From assembly GCF_001586775.1 (NCBI RefSeq), contig NZ_LQXS01000003.1, positions 248,001 through 312,000 on the forward strand: a DNA stretch of 64,000 nt, written 5' to 3'. The first letter of the stretch is position 1, and each line of letters begins with the position of its first letter. This document shows positions 8,861 to 18,460 of this stretch, piece by piece. The notes beneath the pieces were generated by a model. It did not search any database and was not told the origin of the DNA. It worked only from the letters and a program-made list of their open reading frames with translations. The stretch is from Sphingobacterium populi. Lineage in GTDB: Bacteria > Bacteroidota > Bacteroidia > Sphingobacteriales > Sphingobacteriaceae. The position numbers and the translations under genes were made by a program.

Positions 8861-8913
8861 CACCAAAGCAGGAGTCACACTATAGTGTGACTCCTGCTTT
8901 GGTGTTATGCGGA
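8852..8913. repeat. 62-bp perfect palindrome between convergent genes
   Basis: Bases 8852-8882 are the exact reverse complement of 8883-8913 (31-bp arms, no loop). The left arm includes the last codons and stop of the WYL regulator, and the right arm ends 13 bp before the stop of the DinB gene. It could act as a bidirectional terminator, but neither side has a T-run. A fold-back assembly artefact is also possible. Confidence 0.9.
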
Positions 8914-8926
8914 AGAACAAAATCGC

Positions 8927-9400
8927 CTATTTGCTACGATCCCAGAAAAAAGGTGGTTCGATACCTAGTAGCCTTAGGTATACAAAACCTTGGCCGCGAT
9001 GGTGTATTTCATTATCAATGAAATATAAGATGTTATGTATAATCGGGAAATTGTACTGACCAAATAGATTGTAGTCATCTGCAAATCTTTCTTCAGGAAT
9101 CTGCAAAAACAACTTCTCGATCTGCGGCGTAGCTTCGTCCCAAGCTTTTAGTAATTCTTCCTTGTTAGTATATGGCAAATCGTGGTCGTAAGGTTTGCTT
9201 TCGTGATGCACAATGCCATGCAACCCCGGTACAGCTAGGCTGAGTAGCTCCTTGATCAGATCGGCAAAAGTACGCATTTGATCCACTTTAAAGGTAAACA
9301 GATGGTCTTCAGGAAATTTTTCTAAAGTGCGTCGCGTCAAATTGCGATGTTCTAACCAATGATTCAGTAAATCGTGTTTTGAAAGAATTGCTGTGTTCAT
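8927..9400 (-). CDS. DinB-family protein
   Basis: 157-residue four-helix protein of the DinB/YfiT-like superfamily. The metal-ligand His pattern is present: histidine in GLHGIVHHES and the C-terminal EIHHRGQ motif. Known members include metal-dependent thiol-S-transferases and uncharacterised stress proteins; the substrate cannot be told from sequence. It converges on the WYL regulator, and a -7 element lies upstream on the minus strand. Confidence 0.8.
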   Translation of the reverse strand: MNTAILSKHDLLNHWLEHRNLTRRTLEKFPEDHLFTFKVDQMRTFADLIKELLSLAVPGLHGIVHHESKPYDHDLPYTNKEELLKAWDEATPQIEKLFLQIPEERFADDYNLFGQYNFPIIHNILYFIDNEIHHRGQGFVYLRLLGIEPPFFWDRSK

Positions 9401-9441
9401 AATGCTGTTTTAAATGATATGTTATAGATAAATGTATGGTG

Positions 9442-9449
9442 CAAACATA
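9442..9449 (-). promoter_or_regulatory. -7 element for the DinB-family gene
   Basis: CAAACATA on the plus strand reads TATGTTTG on the minus strand (TAnnTTTG), 41 bp before the ATG. No clear -33 match. Confidence 0.45.
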
Positions 9450-9591
9450 CCGATGGTCGATGACAGCTGTCTGTCAGTAGTATAATTGAAATTTCTATTT
9501 AATTCAAAATAGCTGATGGATCTACTACATAGTCATCGAGTTCTGATGCATGGATCTATGAATAACTTTTAAAAAATAATGCACTAACTAT

Positions 9592-9621
9592 TTGATAGTT
9601 ATAACTAATTGTATACCTTTG
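9592..9621 (+). promoter_or_regulatory. consensus promoter of the ribosomal protein operon
   Basis: TTG at 9592-9594, exactly 19 bases, then TACCTTTG at 9614-9621: a full match to the Bacteroidota -33/-7 consensus. The predicted start is near 9628, giving a leader of about 70 nt before rplC. It implies that rplC, not rpsJ, is the first gene of the transcript. Confidence 0.8.
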
Positions 9622-9652
9622 CAATCCCTAAATGGGAGAAGTGTGTCTTGAG

Positions 9653-9670
9653 CGAAGCCCTACTGCTTCG
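9653..9670 (+). promoter_or_regulatory. hairpin in the rplC leader
   Basis: CGAAGC (9653-9658) and GCTTCG (9665-9670) form a 6-bp stem with loop CCTACT in the predicted 5' leader. It could be a ribosomal-protein autoregulatory site, but there is no direct evidence. Confidence 0.45.
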
Positions 9671-9699
9671 ATGGACGTTTAATTAATTTATTTTATAAC

Positions 9700-10317
9700 A
9701 TGTCAGGAATTATTGGTAAAAAAGTAGGAATGACCAGCCTGTTCAGTACAGAGGGAAAGAATATCCCATGTACAGTAATCGAGGCTGGGCCGTGCGTGGT
9801 AACGCAGATACGTACGGTAGAGAAAGATGGCTATTCTGCTATTCAACTTGGCTATGATGATGCTAAGGAAAAGAATACGTCAGCTCCTCTAAAAGGACAC
9901 TTCGCAAAAGCGGGAGTGGCTCCTAAGCGTAAACTAGTGGAATTCAAAACTTTCGAAGATGAGAAAGCACTAGGAGACACTGTAGATGTAACTTTATTCG
10001 AAGAAGGCGAGTTTGTCGACGTAGTCGGTACTTCTAAAGGTAAAGGTTTTCAAGGTGTAATGAAGCGTCATGGCTTTGGTGGTGTAGGTGGTGCGACTCA
10101 CGGTCAGCACAACAGACTACGTGCACCTGGTTCATTAGGTGCTTCATCTTGGCCTTCACGCGTATTCAAAGGGATGCGTATGGCGGGTCGTACAGGTGGT
10201 GAGAGAGTAAAAGTTCAAAACCTTCAGGTGTTGAAAGTTTACCCTGAGCAAAACCTAATCGTGGTTAGTGGTTCCATTCCTGGAGCCAAAGGTTCTTATG
10301 TAATCGTAGACAAGTAG
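9700..10317 (+). CDS. rplC: 50S ribosomal protein L3
   Basis: uL3, an early-assembling 23S rRNA-binding protein near the peptidyl-transferase centre. The long internal loop with [16 protein letters not shown] and the [11 protein letters not shown] stretch is diagnostic. 205 residues, normal length. It is the first gene of the cluster in this window; rpsJ, which normally precedes it, is absent. Confidence 0.97.
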   Translation: MSGIIGKKVGMTSLFSTEGKNIPCTVIEAGPCVVTQIRTVEKDGYSAIQLGYDDAKEKNTSAPLKGHFAKAGVAPKRKLVEFKTFEDEKALGDTVDVTLFEEGEFVDVVGTSKGKGFQGVMKRHGFGGVGGATHGQHNRLRAPGSLGASSWPSRVFKGMRMAGRTGGERVKVQNLQVLKVYPEQNLIVVSGSIPGAKGSYVIVDK

Positions 10318-10323
10318 AGAGAG

Positions 10324-10953
10324 ATGGAAATTAACGTATTTAATTTATCAGGAAAAGAAACAGGTGCCAAGGTGCAGCTTCCTGAGTCGGTATTCGGTGT
10401 TAAGCCAAGCGACCATGCGATCTATTTGGATGTGAAACAGTACTTAGCGAACCAACGCCAGGGAACACACAAATCAAAACAACGTAATGAGATCGCTGGT
10501 TCTACGCGTAAATTACACAAGCAAAAAGGTACAGGTGGTGCTCGTGCGGGCTCTATCAAATCTCCTTTGTTCAATGGTGGTGGTCGTGTATTCGGTCCGC
10601 AACCACGTGACTATTCTTTCAAATTGAATAAAAAATTGAAACAATTGGCACGTAAATCAGCGTTGAGCTACAAAGCACAAGAAAATAATGTAGTAGTGTT
10701 GGACGAAATTAACTTCGATACCATCAAAACTAAAAACTACTTGGCTTTAGTAAACGCGTTGAACATTGCTGATGACAAAACCTTATTGGTATTGCCAGCA
10801 TACAATAACAATGTTTATTTATCTAGCAGAAACTTGAAGAAAGCAAAAGTAATCGTTGCTTCTGAGTTGAATACATACGATGTATTGAACGCAACTAAAT
10901 TATTGTTGACGACAGATTCTGTTAAAACTTTGGAGGAGGCATTCGCTAAGTAA
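10324..10953 (+). CDS. rplD: 50S ribosomal protein L4
   Basis: uL4, a 23S rRNA-binding protein lining the exit tunnel. The tunnel loop with [22 protein letters not shown] is clear. 209 residues. It begins six bases after rplC. In E. coli L4 represses the S10 operon; whether it does so here is not known, but the hairpin upstream of rplC is a candidate target. Confidence 0.97.
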   Translation: MEINVFNLSGKETGAKVQLPESVFGVKPSDHAIYLDVKQYLANQRQGTHKSKQRNEIAGSTRKLHKQKGTGGARAGSIKSPLFNGGGRVFGPQPRDYSFKLNKKLKQLARKSALSYKAQENNVVVLDEINFDTIKTKNYLALVNALNIADDKTLLVLPAYNNNVYLSSRNLKKAKVIVASELNTYDVLNATKLLLTTDSVKTLEEAFAK

Positions 10954-10955
10954 TT

Positions 10956-11246
10956 ATGGAAATTATCAAAAAACCAGTCTTAACTGAGAAAGCTTCAATC
11001 TTGACGGAAAAACAAAACCGTTATGCTTTCAAAGTAGATCATAGAGCTAATAAAATCCAGATCAAAGAAGCTATCGAAGCGATGTTTGGTGTAACTGTTG
11101 TGGGCGTGAATACCATGGTCGTAGCAGGTAAAGCTAAAAGCCGTTTCACGAAAGCTGGAAACGTATCTGGTAGAGCTCCTAAGTACAAAAAAGCCGTCAT
11201 CACTGTGAAAGATGGCGATACTATTGACTTTTACACTACACTATAA
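10956..11246 (+). CDS. rplW: 50S ribosomal protein L23
   Basis: uL23, located at the tunnel exit, where it docks trigger factor and SRP. The N-terminal motif IIKKPVLTEKA and the loop FGVTVVGVNTM are characteristic. 96 residues. It starts two bases after the rplD stop. Confidence 0.96.
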   Translation: MEIIKKPVLTEKASILTEKQNRYAFKVDHRANKIQIKEAIEAMFGVTVVGVNTMVVAGKAKSRFTKAGNVSGRAPKYKKAVITVKDGDTIDFYTTL

Positions 11247-11252
11247 TAAGAA

Positions 11253-12080
11253 ATGGCAGTTAAAAGATTCAAACCGGTAACCCCTGGTACACGTTTCAGA
11301 GTTGGTGCAGACTACTCTGATGTGACTACTAACGTCCCTGAAAAGTCGTTGACAGTAGGATCTAACAAAAGATCAGGCGGTCGTAATAAATCCGGTAAAA
11401 TGACTATGCGTTATATCGGTGGGGGACACAAAAAAGTGTACCGATTAATAGATTTCAAACGCGATAAAAAAGATATCCCTGCAAATGTTGCTACTATCGA
11501 GTACGATCCAAATCGTACAGCACGTATTGCCTTGTTGCACTACGCAGATGGTGAAAAACGCTACATCCTTGCTCCAGCTGGTTTAACAGTAGGCATGACT
11601 GTAGTAGCAGGCGAATCAGTTGCCCCAGAAATTGGAAATACATTGCCATTGGCAAAAATTCCTTTGGGTTCGATCATTCACAACATTGAATTGAACCCAG
11701 GTCAAGGTGGTTCGATCGCTCGTTCTGCTGGTACATATGCACAATTATCTGCACGTGACGGCAAATACGCAATTATCAAATTGCCTTCTGGCGAGACACG
11801 TATGATCCTTGCTACTTGTGTTGCTACGGTAGGTTCGGTTTCTAATGCCGAGCGTTCTAACGAAGTATTAGGTAAGGCAGGTCGTAAACGTTGGTTAGGT
11901 CGTCGTCCTCGCGTTCGTGGTGTAGCTATGAACCCTGTCGATCACCCTATGGGTGGTGGTGAAGGCCGTTCATCTGGAGGTCATCCACGCTCTCGTACGG
12001 GTGTGTTAGCGAAAGGTTACAAAACTCGCTACAAGAAGAAAACATCGAATCGTTACATCATTGAAAGAAGGAAAAAATAA
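11253..12080 (+). CDS. rplB: 50S ribosomal protein L2
   Basis: uL2, needed for subunit association and peptidyl transfer. The conserved C-terminal segment [17 protein letters not shown] contains the functionally important histidine. 275 residues. Its stop overlaps the rpsS start by one base (TAATG), implying translational coupling. Confidence 0.97.
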   Translation: MAVKRFKPVTPGTRFRVGADYSDVTTNVPEKSLTVGSNKRSGGRNKSGKMTMRYIGGGHKKVYRLIDFKRDKKDIPANVATIEYDPNRTARIALLHYADGEKRYILAPAGLTVGMTVVAGESVAPEIGNTLPLAKIPLGSIIHNIELNPGQGGSIARSAGTYAQLSARDGKYAIIKLPSGETRMILATCVATVGSVSNAERSNEVLGKAGRKRWLGRRPRVRGVAMNPVDHPMGGGEGRSSGGHPRSRTGVLAKGYKTRYKKKTSNRYIIERRKK

Positions 12081-12346
12081 TGGCTCGTTCAATTAAAAAA
12101 GGTCCTTATATCGATCACAACTTAGAAAGAAAAGTTCTTTCTATGAATGAAACAAACAAAAAATCAGTTATCAAAACTTGGTCTCGTAGATCTATGATTT
12201 CACCTGATTTTGTGGGCCATACCTTCGCAGTGCACAACGGGAATAAATTTATCCCTGTTTATGTAACGGAAAATATGGTTGGTCACAAGCTTGGTGAGTT
12301 TGCACCTACGCGTACATTCAGAGGCCACGCAGAAAAGAAAAAATAA
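12080..12346 (+). CDS. rpsS: 30S ribosomal protein S19
   Basis: uS19, in the head of the small subunit next to S13. The motif [16 protein letters not shown] and the C-terminal [12 protein letters not shown] are diagnostic. 88 residues, translationally coupled to rplB. Confidence 0.97.
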   Translation: MARSIKKGPYIDHNLERKVLSMNETNKKSVIKTWSRRSMISPDFVGHTFAVHNGNKFIPVYVTENMVGHKLGEFAPTRTFRGHAEKKK

Positions 12347-12352
12347 TAGGTA

Positions 12353-12784
12353 ATGGAAGCAACAAAAAAACTCAAAAAATCTGTCTTAATTAGACAGCGC
12401 AAAGAGCAGGAAAAAGCTCAAGTAGGAGGAGCTTCTACTGCCAAATTGTTGAACTGCCCTACCTCTCCGCGCAAAATGCGTTTGGTAGTGGATCTGATCC
12501 GTGGTGAAAAAGTAGAAAACGCTCTTTACATCTTGAAACATACAGGTAAAGAAGCTGCTATTCGTGTTGAAAAACTATTATTGTCGGCGATCAAAAACTG
12601 GGAAACCAGCAATGAAGGCGCTTCAGTAGAAGATAGCACTTTGTATGTAAAAGAAGTATCTGTAGGTGGTGGTCGTCAATTGAAAAGATTGCGCCCAGCT
12701 CCACAAGGTCGTGGCTATAGAATTCGTAAACGTTCGAATCACGTGACTTTGGTAGTAGATAGTTTAAAAAACGTTAACAACTAA
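12353..12784 (+). CDS. rplV: 50S ribosomal protein L22
   Basis: uL22, whose beta-hairpin lines the exit tunnel. The core begins near residue 30 with [18 protein letters not shown] and ends with [19 protein letters not shown]. It carries a basic N-terminal extension of about 25 residues compared with the E. coli protein. 143 residues. Confidence 0.96.
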   Translation: MEATKKLKKSVLIRQRKEQEKAQVGGASTAKLLNCPTSPRKMRLVVDLIRGEKVENALYILKHTGKEAAIRVEKLLLSAIKNWETSNEGASVEDSTLYVKEVSVGGGRQLKRLRPAPQGRGYRIRKRSNHVTLVVDSLKNVNN

Positions 12785-12797
12785 TTTATAAACAAGA

Positions 12798-13592
12798 ATG
12801 GGACAAAAAGCAAATCCAATAGGTAGCAGATTAGGAATCATCAAAGGATGGGATTCTAATTGGTTCGGAGGCAACAACTATTCCGATAAATTAGTTGAAG
12901 ACGAAAAAATCAGAAAATATCTTTCTGTACGTATCGCTAAAGGTGGCGTAGCAAAAGTAGTTATCGAAAGAACACTTAAGCGCATCACAGTTACGATCCA
13001 TACAGCACGTCCAGGTATCGTTATCGGTAAAGGTGGTCAGGAAGTGGATAAGATCAAAGAAGAGTTGAAAAAACTGACTAAAAAGGATGTTCAAATCAAC
13101 ATTTTTGAGATCAAACGCCCAGAGCTTGACGCTAAATTGGTAGCAGAAGGTGTCGCTAAACAATTGGAAGCAAGGATTTCTTTCCGTCGCGCCATGAAGA
13201 CAACTATTGCAGCTACGATGCGTATGGGTGCCGAAGGTATCAAGATTATGTGTTCTGGTCGTTTAGGTGGTGCTGAGATGGCACGTACCGAGCAGTACAA
13301 AGAAGGAAGAACTCCTCTACACACGCTTCGTGCAGATATTGATTATGCATTAGCTGAAGCCTTGACTACTTACGGTAAGATCGGTGTAAAAGTGTGGATC
13401 TGTAAAGGCGAAGTGTATGGTAAACGCGATCTTTCTCCGAACATCGGACAAGGCGCTAACACCAAAACACGTGGCGGCAACGAAGGTGCTGGCGATCGTC
13501 GTGACAATCGTGGTGGTGCTCGTGGCGGACGTCGTGATGGCGGACGTGGTGGCAACAACAACCGCGGTGGCGCAGGTGCGAAAAGAGGATAA
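12798..13592 (+). CDS. rpsC: 30S ribosomal protein S3 with an RGG-rich C-terminal tail
   Basis: uS3, at the mRNA entry channel, with an N-terminal domain, a KH domain ([18 protein letters not shown]) and a C-terminal domain (about residues 110-210). After about residue 220 there is a 40-residue low-complexity tail of Arg, Gly, Asp and Asn with repeated RGG-like units, not part of the usual S3 core. 264 residues. Confidence 0.96.
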   Translation: MGQKANPIGSRLGIIKGWDSNWFGGNNYSDKLVEDEKIRKYLSVRIAKGGVAKVVIERTLKRITVTIHTARPGIVIGKGGQEVDKIKEELKKLTKKDVQINIFEIKRPELDAKLVAEGVAKQLEARISFRRAMKTTIAATMRMGAEGIKIMCSGRLGGAEMARTEQYKEGRTPLHTLRADIDYALAEALTTYGKIGVKVWICKGEVYGKRDLSPNIGQGANTKTRGGNEGAGDRRDNRGGARGGRRDGGRGGNNNRGGAGAKRG

Positions 13593-13621
13593 TTAATAAT
13601 TTGATTTAGATTAAAGTAAGT

Positions 13622-13638
13622 GTCTGCGTGATGCAGAC
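13622..13638 (+). promoter_or_regulatory. hairpin between rpsC and rplP
   Basis: GTCTGC (13622-13627) and GCAGAC (13633-13638) with a 5-base loop. The flanking AA/TT can extend the stem past a one-base bulge. There is no T-run, so a terminator is unlikely; mRNA processing or stability is possible. Confidence 0.5.
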
Positions 13639-13655
13639 TTAAACAGAATACGAAC

Positions 13656-14078
13656 ATGTTACAGCCAAAAAGAACGAAGTTCAGAAAGATGCAGAAAGGC
13701 CGCATGAAAGGCAACGCTACTCGTGGAGCAGAGTTGGCTTTCGGATCTTTCGGTATCAAATCATTGGAACCAGCATGGATCACCAGTCGTCAGATCGAGG
13801 CAGCGCGTATCGCGGTTACTCGTTTCATGAAACGTGAGGGTCAAGTATGGATCCGCATATTTCCTGACAAACCTGTTACCAAAAAACCTGCAGAGGTGCG
13901 TATGGGTAAAGGTAAGGGTGCTCCTGAGTATTGGGTGGCAGTTGTACGCCCAGGCCGGATGTTATTCGAAGCAGAAGGTGTGCCTTTGGAAGTTGCCAAA
14001 GAAGCATTGCGCCTAGCTGCTCAGAAATTACCGGTTCAAACCAAGTTTGTGATACGTAGAGATTACGTTGAAGCATAA
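13656..14078 (+). CDS. rplP: 50S ribosomal protein L16
   Basis: uL16, close to the A-site tRNA. Begins [19 protein letters not shown] and contains the [14 protein letters not shown] segment. 140 residues. The gap to rpsC (63 bp) is wide for this operon and holds a hairpin. Confidence 0.97.
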   Translation: MLQPKRTKFRKMQKGRMKGNATRGAELAFGSFGIKSLEPAWITSRQIEAARIAVTRFMKREGQVWIRIFPDKPVTKKPAEVRMGKGKGAPEYWVAVVRPGRMLFEAEGVPLEVAKEALRLAAQKLPVQTKFVIRRDYVEA

Positions 14079-14104
14079 TAATCATCGGTAATGTCAACGA
14101 TTTA

Positions 14105-14129
14105 GGCTTGTGGCCGTTACCCACAAGCC
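14105..14129 (+). promoter_or_regulatory. perfect 9-bp hairpin between rplP and rpmC
   Basis: GGCTTGTGG (14105-14113) and CCACAAGCC (14121-14129), loop CCGTTAC. No T-run follows. One of a series of hairpins in the wide gaps of this operon. Confidence 0.65.
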
Positions 14130-14165
14130 ACTCTATAAATCAGCGATAACCCGGTAAAATTAGAC

Positions 14166-14390
14166 ATGATGAAAAATTCAGAAATCGTAGAATTATCAAA
14201 AGAGGATTTAGCAGCTCAACTCAAAGAGGAGAAAGCTGCCCTTAACAAATTGAAATTTGCACATGCTGTTTCTGCTATTGAAAACCCTAACGTGATCAAA
14301 GCAGCTCGCAAAAACATTGCGCGTCTCTCAACAGAGATCTCTAAGCGCAAAAACGAAGCGAAAGCACAAGAAACAGCCTCTGAGGCATAA
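14166..14390 (+). CDS. rpmC: 50S ribosomal protein L29
   Basis: uL29, a helical protein at the tunnel exit beside L23. The motif [28 protein letters not shown] fits the family when read with its helices. Two ATG codons (14166 and 14169) are adjacent; either could be used. 74 residues, slightly longer than E. coli L29 owing to an Ala/Glu-rich end. Confidence 0.93.
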   Translation: MMKNSEIVELSKEDLAAQLKEEKAALNKLKFAHAVSAIENPNVIKAARKNIARLSTEISKRKNEAKAQETASEA

Positions 14391-14403
14391 ATTAAAAGTC
14401 GAA

Positions 14404-14658
14404 ATGGAAAGAAATTTAAGAAAAACAAGAATCGGCTTAGTAGTTAGCAACAAAATGGACAAGTCTATCGTAGTAACGGTTGAGCGTAAAGTGAAACACC
14501 CTATCTACGGTAAGTTCGTTAAAAAAACTACTAAATTTAAAGCTCATGACGAAACAAATACCTGCGGTATCGGCGACACGGTATTAATCATGGAAACTCG
14601 TCCGCTGAGTAAAACAAAGAACTGGAGATTGGTAGAAATTTTAGAAAGAGCTAAATAA
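14404..14658 (+). CDS. rpsQ: 30S ribosomal protein S17
   Basis: uS17, a primary 16S rRNA-binding OB-fold protein. [19 protein letters not shown] gives the N-terminus; the frame is open upstream to 14317 but that part overlaps rpmC, so 14404 is chosen. 84 residues. Its stop overlaps the rplN start by one base. Confidence 0.95.
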   Translation: MERNLRKTRIGLVVSNKMDKSIVVTVERKVKHPIYGKFVKKTTKFKAHDETNTCGIGDTVLIMETRPLSKTKNWRLVEILERAK

Positions 14659-15026
14659 TGGTACAACAGGAATCAAGATTAAATGTAGCCGACAACTCTG
14701 GAGCTAAAGAAGTTTTAGTAATCCGTGTATTAGGCGGTACGCGCAAGCGTTATGCATCTATCGGTGATAAAGTTGTTGTTACCGTAAAAAGCGCGATGCC
14801 TTCTGGAAACGTGAAGAAGGGTTCAGTATCTAAAGCTGTAGTAGTTCGTACGAAAAAAGAAATCCGTCGTAAAGATGGTTCTTACATTCGTTTCGATGAC
14901 AATGCTGCAGTATTGTTAAACAACAACGATGAGCCACGCGGCACACGTATCTTCGGCCCAGTAGCTAGAGAGTTACGTGAGAAGCAGTTCATGAAGATTG
15001 TATCACTAGCACCGGAGGTTTTATAA
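14658..15026 (+). CDS. rplN: 50S ribosomal protein L14
   Basis: uL14, at the intersubunit bridge with helix 44. Motifs: [13 protein letters not shown] and the C-terminal [14 protein letters not shown]. 122 residues, the standard length. Confidence 0.97.
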   Translation: MVQQESRLNVADNSGAKEVLVIRVLGGTRKRYASIGDKVVVTVKSAMPSGNVKKGSVSKAVVVRTKKEIRRKDGSYIRFDDNAAVLLNNNDEPRGTRIFGPVARELREKQFMKIVSLAPEVL

Positions 15027-15028
15027 TT

Positions 15029-15373
15029 ATGGCACAAAAGAAAAAAACAACTACGCACAAAATCAAACTGAAAAAAGGAGATTTAGTGAAAGTTATCGCT
15101 GGTAACTCTAAAGGTGTACAAGGTAAAGTTTTGCAAATCCTTACGGATGCAAACAGAGCCGTGGTAGAAGGCGCTAACATCGTAAAAAAACACACTAAAC
15201 CAAGTGCAGCAAACCCTAACGGTGGTATCATCGAGAAGGAAGCTGCTATCAATATCTCTAACTTGACGTTGATCGATCCTAAAACAGGCGAGCCTACTCG
15301 CGTAGGACGTAAAGTTAATGAAGATGGTAAAATTGTTCGTTACGCAAAAAAATCAGGGGAGGAAATTAAATAA
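15029..15373 (+). CDS. rplX: 50S ribosomal protein L24
   Basis: uL24, an assembly initiator for the large subunit, with the KOW motif [19 protein letters not shown]. 114 residues, with a basic N-terminal extension of about ten residues. Coupled to rplE by a one-base stop/start overlap. Confidence 0.96.
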   Translation: MAQKKKTTTHKIKLKKGDLVKVIAGNSKGVQGKVLQILTDANRAVVEGANIVKKHTKPSAANPNGGIIEKEAAINISNLTLIDPKTGEPTRVGRKVNEDGKIVRYAKKSGEEIK

Positions 15374-15942
15374 TGACTTACGCACCAAGATTAAAAGCGA
15401 AATATGCGGATGAAATTCGTAATTCGCTGAAAGAAAAATTTCAGTACAAAAGCGTGATGCAAGTTCCTAAACTGCAGAAGATTGTTGTATCTCAAGGTGT
15501 AGGAGCTGCCACAGCAGACAAGAAATTGATCGACAATGCAGTAGCAGAGTTGACAATGATTACAGGTCAGCAAGCGGTAGCTACTAAATCTAAAAAAGAT
15601 ATCTCCAACTTCAAATTGCGTAAAGGTATGCCTGTTGGTGCTCGTGTAACATTACGCGACAACAATATGTATGAATTCCTTGATCGTTTGATCGCAGTAT
15701 CATTGCCACGTATTCGCGATTTCCGCGGTATCAATGATAAAGGTTTTGACGGTCGTGGTAACTACAACTTAGGTGTTACTGAGCAGATCATCTTCCCTGA
15801 GATCAACATTGATAAGATCAATAAGATCCAAGGTATGGATATCACTTTCGTGACTTCTGCTAACAATGATATTGAAGCATTGGAGTTATTGAAACAATTC
15901 GGTTTACCATTCAAAAATCAAAATACCAACAACAATGGCTAG
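15373..15942 (+). CDS. rplE: 50S ribosomal protein L5
   Basis: uL5, a 5S rRNA-binding protein in the central protuberance. Core motifs: [16 protein letters not shown] and [16 protein letters not shown]. 189 residues. The last eight bases overlap rpsN. Confidence 0.97.
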   Translation: MTYAPRLKAKYADEIRNSLKEKFQYKSVMQVPKLQKIVVSQGVGAATADKKLIDNAVAELTMITGQQAVATKSKKDISNFKLRKGMPVGARVTLRDNNMYEFLDRLIAVSLPRIRDFRGINDKGFDGRGNYNLGVTEQIIFPEINIDKINKIQGMDITFVTSANNDIEALELLKQFGLPFKNQNTNNNG

Positions 15943-16204
15943 AGAAGGTGTAAAAGCACGCGAAATTAAGCGTCAAAAATTAGTTGCAAAGTATGCAGAC
16001 AAACGTGCAGAATTAAAAGCTGCCGGTGATTATGCTGCTTTGGACAAATTGCCTAAGAATGCTTCTCCAGTACGTTTGCACAATCGTTGTAAATTGACTG
16101 GTCGTCCTAGAGGATATATGCGTCAATTTGGTATCTCTCGTGTAACTTTCCGTGAGATGGCTCTTGATGGCAAAATCCCGGGAGTGAGAAAAGCCTCTTG
16201 GTAA
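15935..16204 (+). CDS. rpsN: 30S ribosomal protein S14 (zinc-independent type)
   Basis: uS14, in the head of the small subunit. The 89-residue long form has the conserved [17 protein letters not shown] segment but only one cysteine, so it lacks the CxxC zinc site of the short form. It overlaps the end of rplE by eight bases. Confidence 0.96.
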   Translation: MAREGVKAREIKRQKLVAKYADKRAELKAAGDYAALDKLPKNASPVRLHNRCKLTGRPRGYMRQFGISRVTFREMALDGKIPGVRKASW

Positions 16205-16227
16205 TTTAAAAAAAATCTTTACTTTTG
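16198..16227 (+). promoter_or_regulatory. candidate internal promoter before rpsH
   Basis: TTG at 16198-16200, exactly 19 bases, then TACTTTTG at 16220-16227: a full match to TTG-N19-TAnnTTTG, starting inside the last codons of rpsN. It would drive rpsH and the genes behind it. Confidence 0.6.
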
Positions 16228-16259
16228 CCCCGATAAGCTTATTACTAGCTTATCAGGGC
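16227..16259 (+). promoter_or_regulatory. 13-bp hairpin before rpsH
   Basis: 16227-16239 and 16247-16259 are complementary except for one C/A mismatch, with loop TATTACT. In E. coli S8 binds a structured site in the spc mRNA; whether this is an S8 site or the 5' end of the internal transcript is unknown. The rest of the 140-bp gap shows no gene. Confidence 0.6.
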
Positions 16260-16344
16260 ATTTGCTTTGCAATTTTATTTACAGATAGCAGGTCTGCAGC
16301 TATGGTTAGCTAGTGGAAACCGTTGTCACAATTTTATTTATATA

Positions 16345-16743
16345 ATGAATACAGATCCAATAGCGGATTACCTTACACGAGTAAGGAATGCCATCAAGGC
16401 CAACCACAGGGTTGTTGAAATTCCTGCATCGAACCTTAAAAAAGAAATTACTAAAGTTCTTTTTGACAAAGGTTACATTGCTAATTACAAATTCGTAGAG
16501 GAAGGTCCTCAAGGCGCGATCAAAGTAGCTTTGAAGTACCATCCAGTTAGCAAAATCTCGGCTATTCGCACCTTGACACGTGTGAGTAAACCTGGTTTAA
16601 GAAAGTATGCAAGTGTTGAAAACATGCCTCGCGTGTTGAACGGTTTGGGTATCGCCATCTTGTCCACTTCTAAAGGAGTGATGACAGATAAAGAAGCCCG
16701 CGTTCAGAACGTTGGTGGTGAGGTTTTATGTTACGTTTATTAA
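16345..16743 (+). CDS. rpsH: 30S ribosomal protein S8
   Basis: uS8, a primary 16S rRNA binder of the platform. [17 protein letters not shown] marks the start; the frame is open back to 16267, but those residues resemble no S8. The C-terminal [18 protein letters not shown] is diagnostic. 132 residues. In E. coli S8 represses the spc operon. Confidence 0.96.
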   Translation: MNTDPIADYLTRVRNAIKANHRVVEIPASNLKKEITKVLFDKGYIANYKFVEEGPQGAIKVALKYHPVSKISAIRTLTRVSKPGLRKYASVENMPRVLNGLGIAILSTSKGVMTDKEARVQNVGGEVLCYVY

Positions 16744-16763
16744 TCTAGGAAAAACACGAAGAA

Positions 16764-17318
16764 ATGTCAAGAATTGGAAAAGCGCCTATCGCCATCCCTG
16801 CGGGAGTGACGGTGACTGTATCAGACAAGAATCTGGTAACAGTAAAAGGGCCAAAAGGAGAATTACTACAGCAGGTAGATAGCGACATTACCGTTAGTCA
16901 AGAAGATGGTAATATCGTCGTAACACGTCCTACTGAACAAAAAAGACACAAAGCTTTGCACGGTCTTTACCGCGCATTGATCAACAACATGGTTGTTGGT
17001 GTTACAGAAGGGTACAAAACTACGCAAGAATTGGTAGGTGTGGGTTACCGTGCCGCTGCCAATGGTAATACACTAGAGTTAACTTTAGGTTTCTCGCACC
17101 AGATCGTTTTCGTACTGCCAAAAGAGATCACCGTTACAACTACTGCCGATAAAGGTAAGAACCCAACGATCACGTTGGAATCTACTGACAAGCAATTGAT
17201 CGGTCAAGTAGCGGCTAAGATCCGTAGCCTACGCAAACCAGAACCATACAAAGGTAAAGGTATCAAGTTTGCTGGCGAAGTGTTAAGAAGAAAAGCAGGT
17301 AAATCAGCTAAAAAATAA
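16764..17318 (+). CDS. rplF: 50S ribosomal protein L6
   Basis: uL6, near the factor-binding site. [17 protein letters not shown] and the C-terminal [21 protein letters not shown] are characteristic. 184 residues. Confidence 0.97.
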   Translation: MSRIGKAPIAIPAGVTVTVSDKNLVTVKGPKGELLQQVDSDITVSQEDGNIVVTRPTEQKRHKALHGLYRALINNMVVGVTEGYKTTQELVGVGYRAAANGNTLELTLGFSHQIVFVLPKEITVTTTADKGKNPTITLESTDKQLIGQVAAKIRSLRKPEPYKGKGIKFAGEVLRRKAGKSAKK

Positions 17319-17323
17319 TAACG

Positions 17324-17677
17324 ATGGCAGGAAGTAAATTATCTCGCAGAGCGAGAATCAAAAAAGGAATTAGAAAACACCTGACCGGAACAACTGCACG
17401 TCCACGTTTGACCGTATTCAGAAGTAATAAAGCAATCTACGCGCAAGTAATTGACGATACTACTGGTAAAACATTAGCGTCTGCTTCTAGCATTTCGAAA
17501 GAATTTGCTGCAACAGGCAATAAAGTAGATCAATCGAAAGCCGTAGGTACTATGGTTGCTGAGAAAGCAAAAGCTGCAGGTGTAGAAAAAGTAGTGTTTG
17601 ACCGTAATGGGTATTTGTACCATGGCCGTATCAAGTCATTGGCTGAAGGTGCTCGCGAAGGCGGTTTAGACTTTTAA
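17324..17677 (+). CDS. rplR: 50S ribosomal protein L18
   Basis: uL18, a 5S rRNA-binding protein. [20 protein letters not shown] and the C-terminal [17 protein letters not shown] are typical. 117 residues. Confidence 0.97.
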   Translation: MAGSKLSRRARIKKGIRKHLTGTTARPRLTVFRSNKAIYAQVIDDTTGKTLASASSISKEFAATGNKVDQSKAVGTMVAEKAKAAGVEKVVFDRNGYLYHGRIKSLAEGAREGGLDF

Positions 17678-17689
17678 TCAAACGAAGAG

Positions 17690-18208
17690 ATGTCAACAAG
17701 CAATATTAAAAGAGTAAAATCAAGCGAGATGGAATTGAAAGATCGCTTAGTAAGCATTCAGCGTGTAGCGAAAGTTACTAAAGGTGGTCGTACCTTCAGT
17801 TTCTCGGCTATCGTTGTTGTAGGTGACGAAAATGGTATCGTAGGTTTTGGCCTAGGAAAAGCTAAAGAAGTTACTGAGGCGATCACTAAAGGAATCGATG
17901 ACGCGAAAAAGAACTTGGTAAAAGTTCCTATCATTCATGGTACAGTGCCTCACGAGCAGTTAGGTAAATACTCAGGTGGATCTGTTTTGATCAAGCCTGC
18001 AGTAAGTGGTACTGGAGTACTTGCCGGCGGTGCAATGCGTGCCGTATTGGAGAGCGCTGGTATTACAGACGTATTAGCAAAATCATTAGGTTCATCAAAC
18101 CCACACAACGTAGTTAAAGCAACTATCGAAGCATTGGGTAGCATGAGAGATGCCTATACAGTAGCGCAACAACGCGGAATCGATTTGAATAAAGTATTTA
18201 ACGGTTAA
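17690..18208 (+). CDS. rpsE: 30S ribosomal protein S5
   Basis: uS5, involved in decoding accuracy and mRNA helicase activity at the entry channel. Double-stranded-RNA-like N-terminal part ([19 protein letters not shown]) and C-terminal fold with [20 protein letters not shown]. 172 residues. Confidence 0.97.
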   Translation: MSTSNIKRVKSSEMELKDRLVSIQRVAKVTKGGRTFSFSAIVVVGDENGIVGFGLGKAKEVTEAITKGIDDAKKNLVKVPIIHGTVPHEQLGKYSGGSVLIKPAVSGTGVLAGGAMRAVLESAGITDVLAKSLGSSNPHNVVKATIEALGSMRDAYTVAQQRGIDLNKVFNG

Positions 18209-18212
18209 TATC

Positions 18213-18392
18213 ATGGCAAAAATTAAAATCACCCAGATAAAGAGCGTTATCGATAGAAGCGAGCGCCAAAAGAAAACAATCGAAGCTTTGGGATTGCGTA
18301 AAATCAATCACGCAGTAGAAGTTGAAGCCACACCAGCTATTATTGGTATGGTAAGAAAGGTCAACCACTTAGTAAAAGTAGAGACCGTCTAA
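18213..18392 (+). CDS. rpmD: 50S ribosomal protein L30
   Basis: uL30, 59 residues: begins MAKIKITQIKSVIDRSERQ, followed by the typical LGLRKINHAVEVE and GMVRKVNHLVKVE segments. It starts four bases after rpsE. Confidence 0.95.
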   Translation: MAKIKITQIKSVIDRSERQKKTIEALGLRKINHAVEVEATPAIIGMVRKVNHLVKVETV

Positions 18393-18404
18393 GTAATTAC
18401 ATCT

Positions 18405-18434
18405 ATGGAAAGAACGACTCACTGTTCTTTCCAT
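18405..18434 (+). promoter_or_regulatory. perfect 11-bp hairpin between rpmD and rplO
   Basis: ATGGAAAGAAC (18405-18415) and GTTCTTTCCAT (18424-18434), 8-base loop, followed by an AT-rich but not T-rich stretch. It may attenuate or process the mRNA between the rpmD and rplO parts of the operon. Confidence 0.6.
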
Positions 18435-18460
18435 TTATAGTTTATTATCTAGTATTTATC

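Noticed and set aside
13370..13783. Minus-strand open frame over the end of rpsC and start of rplP
   Set aside because: The Pro/Arg-rich part is the antisense of the S3 RGG tail; no start context or homology sign.
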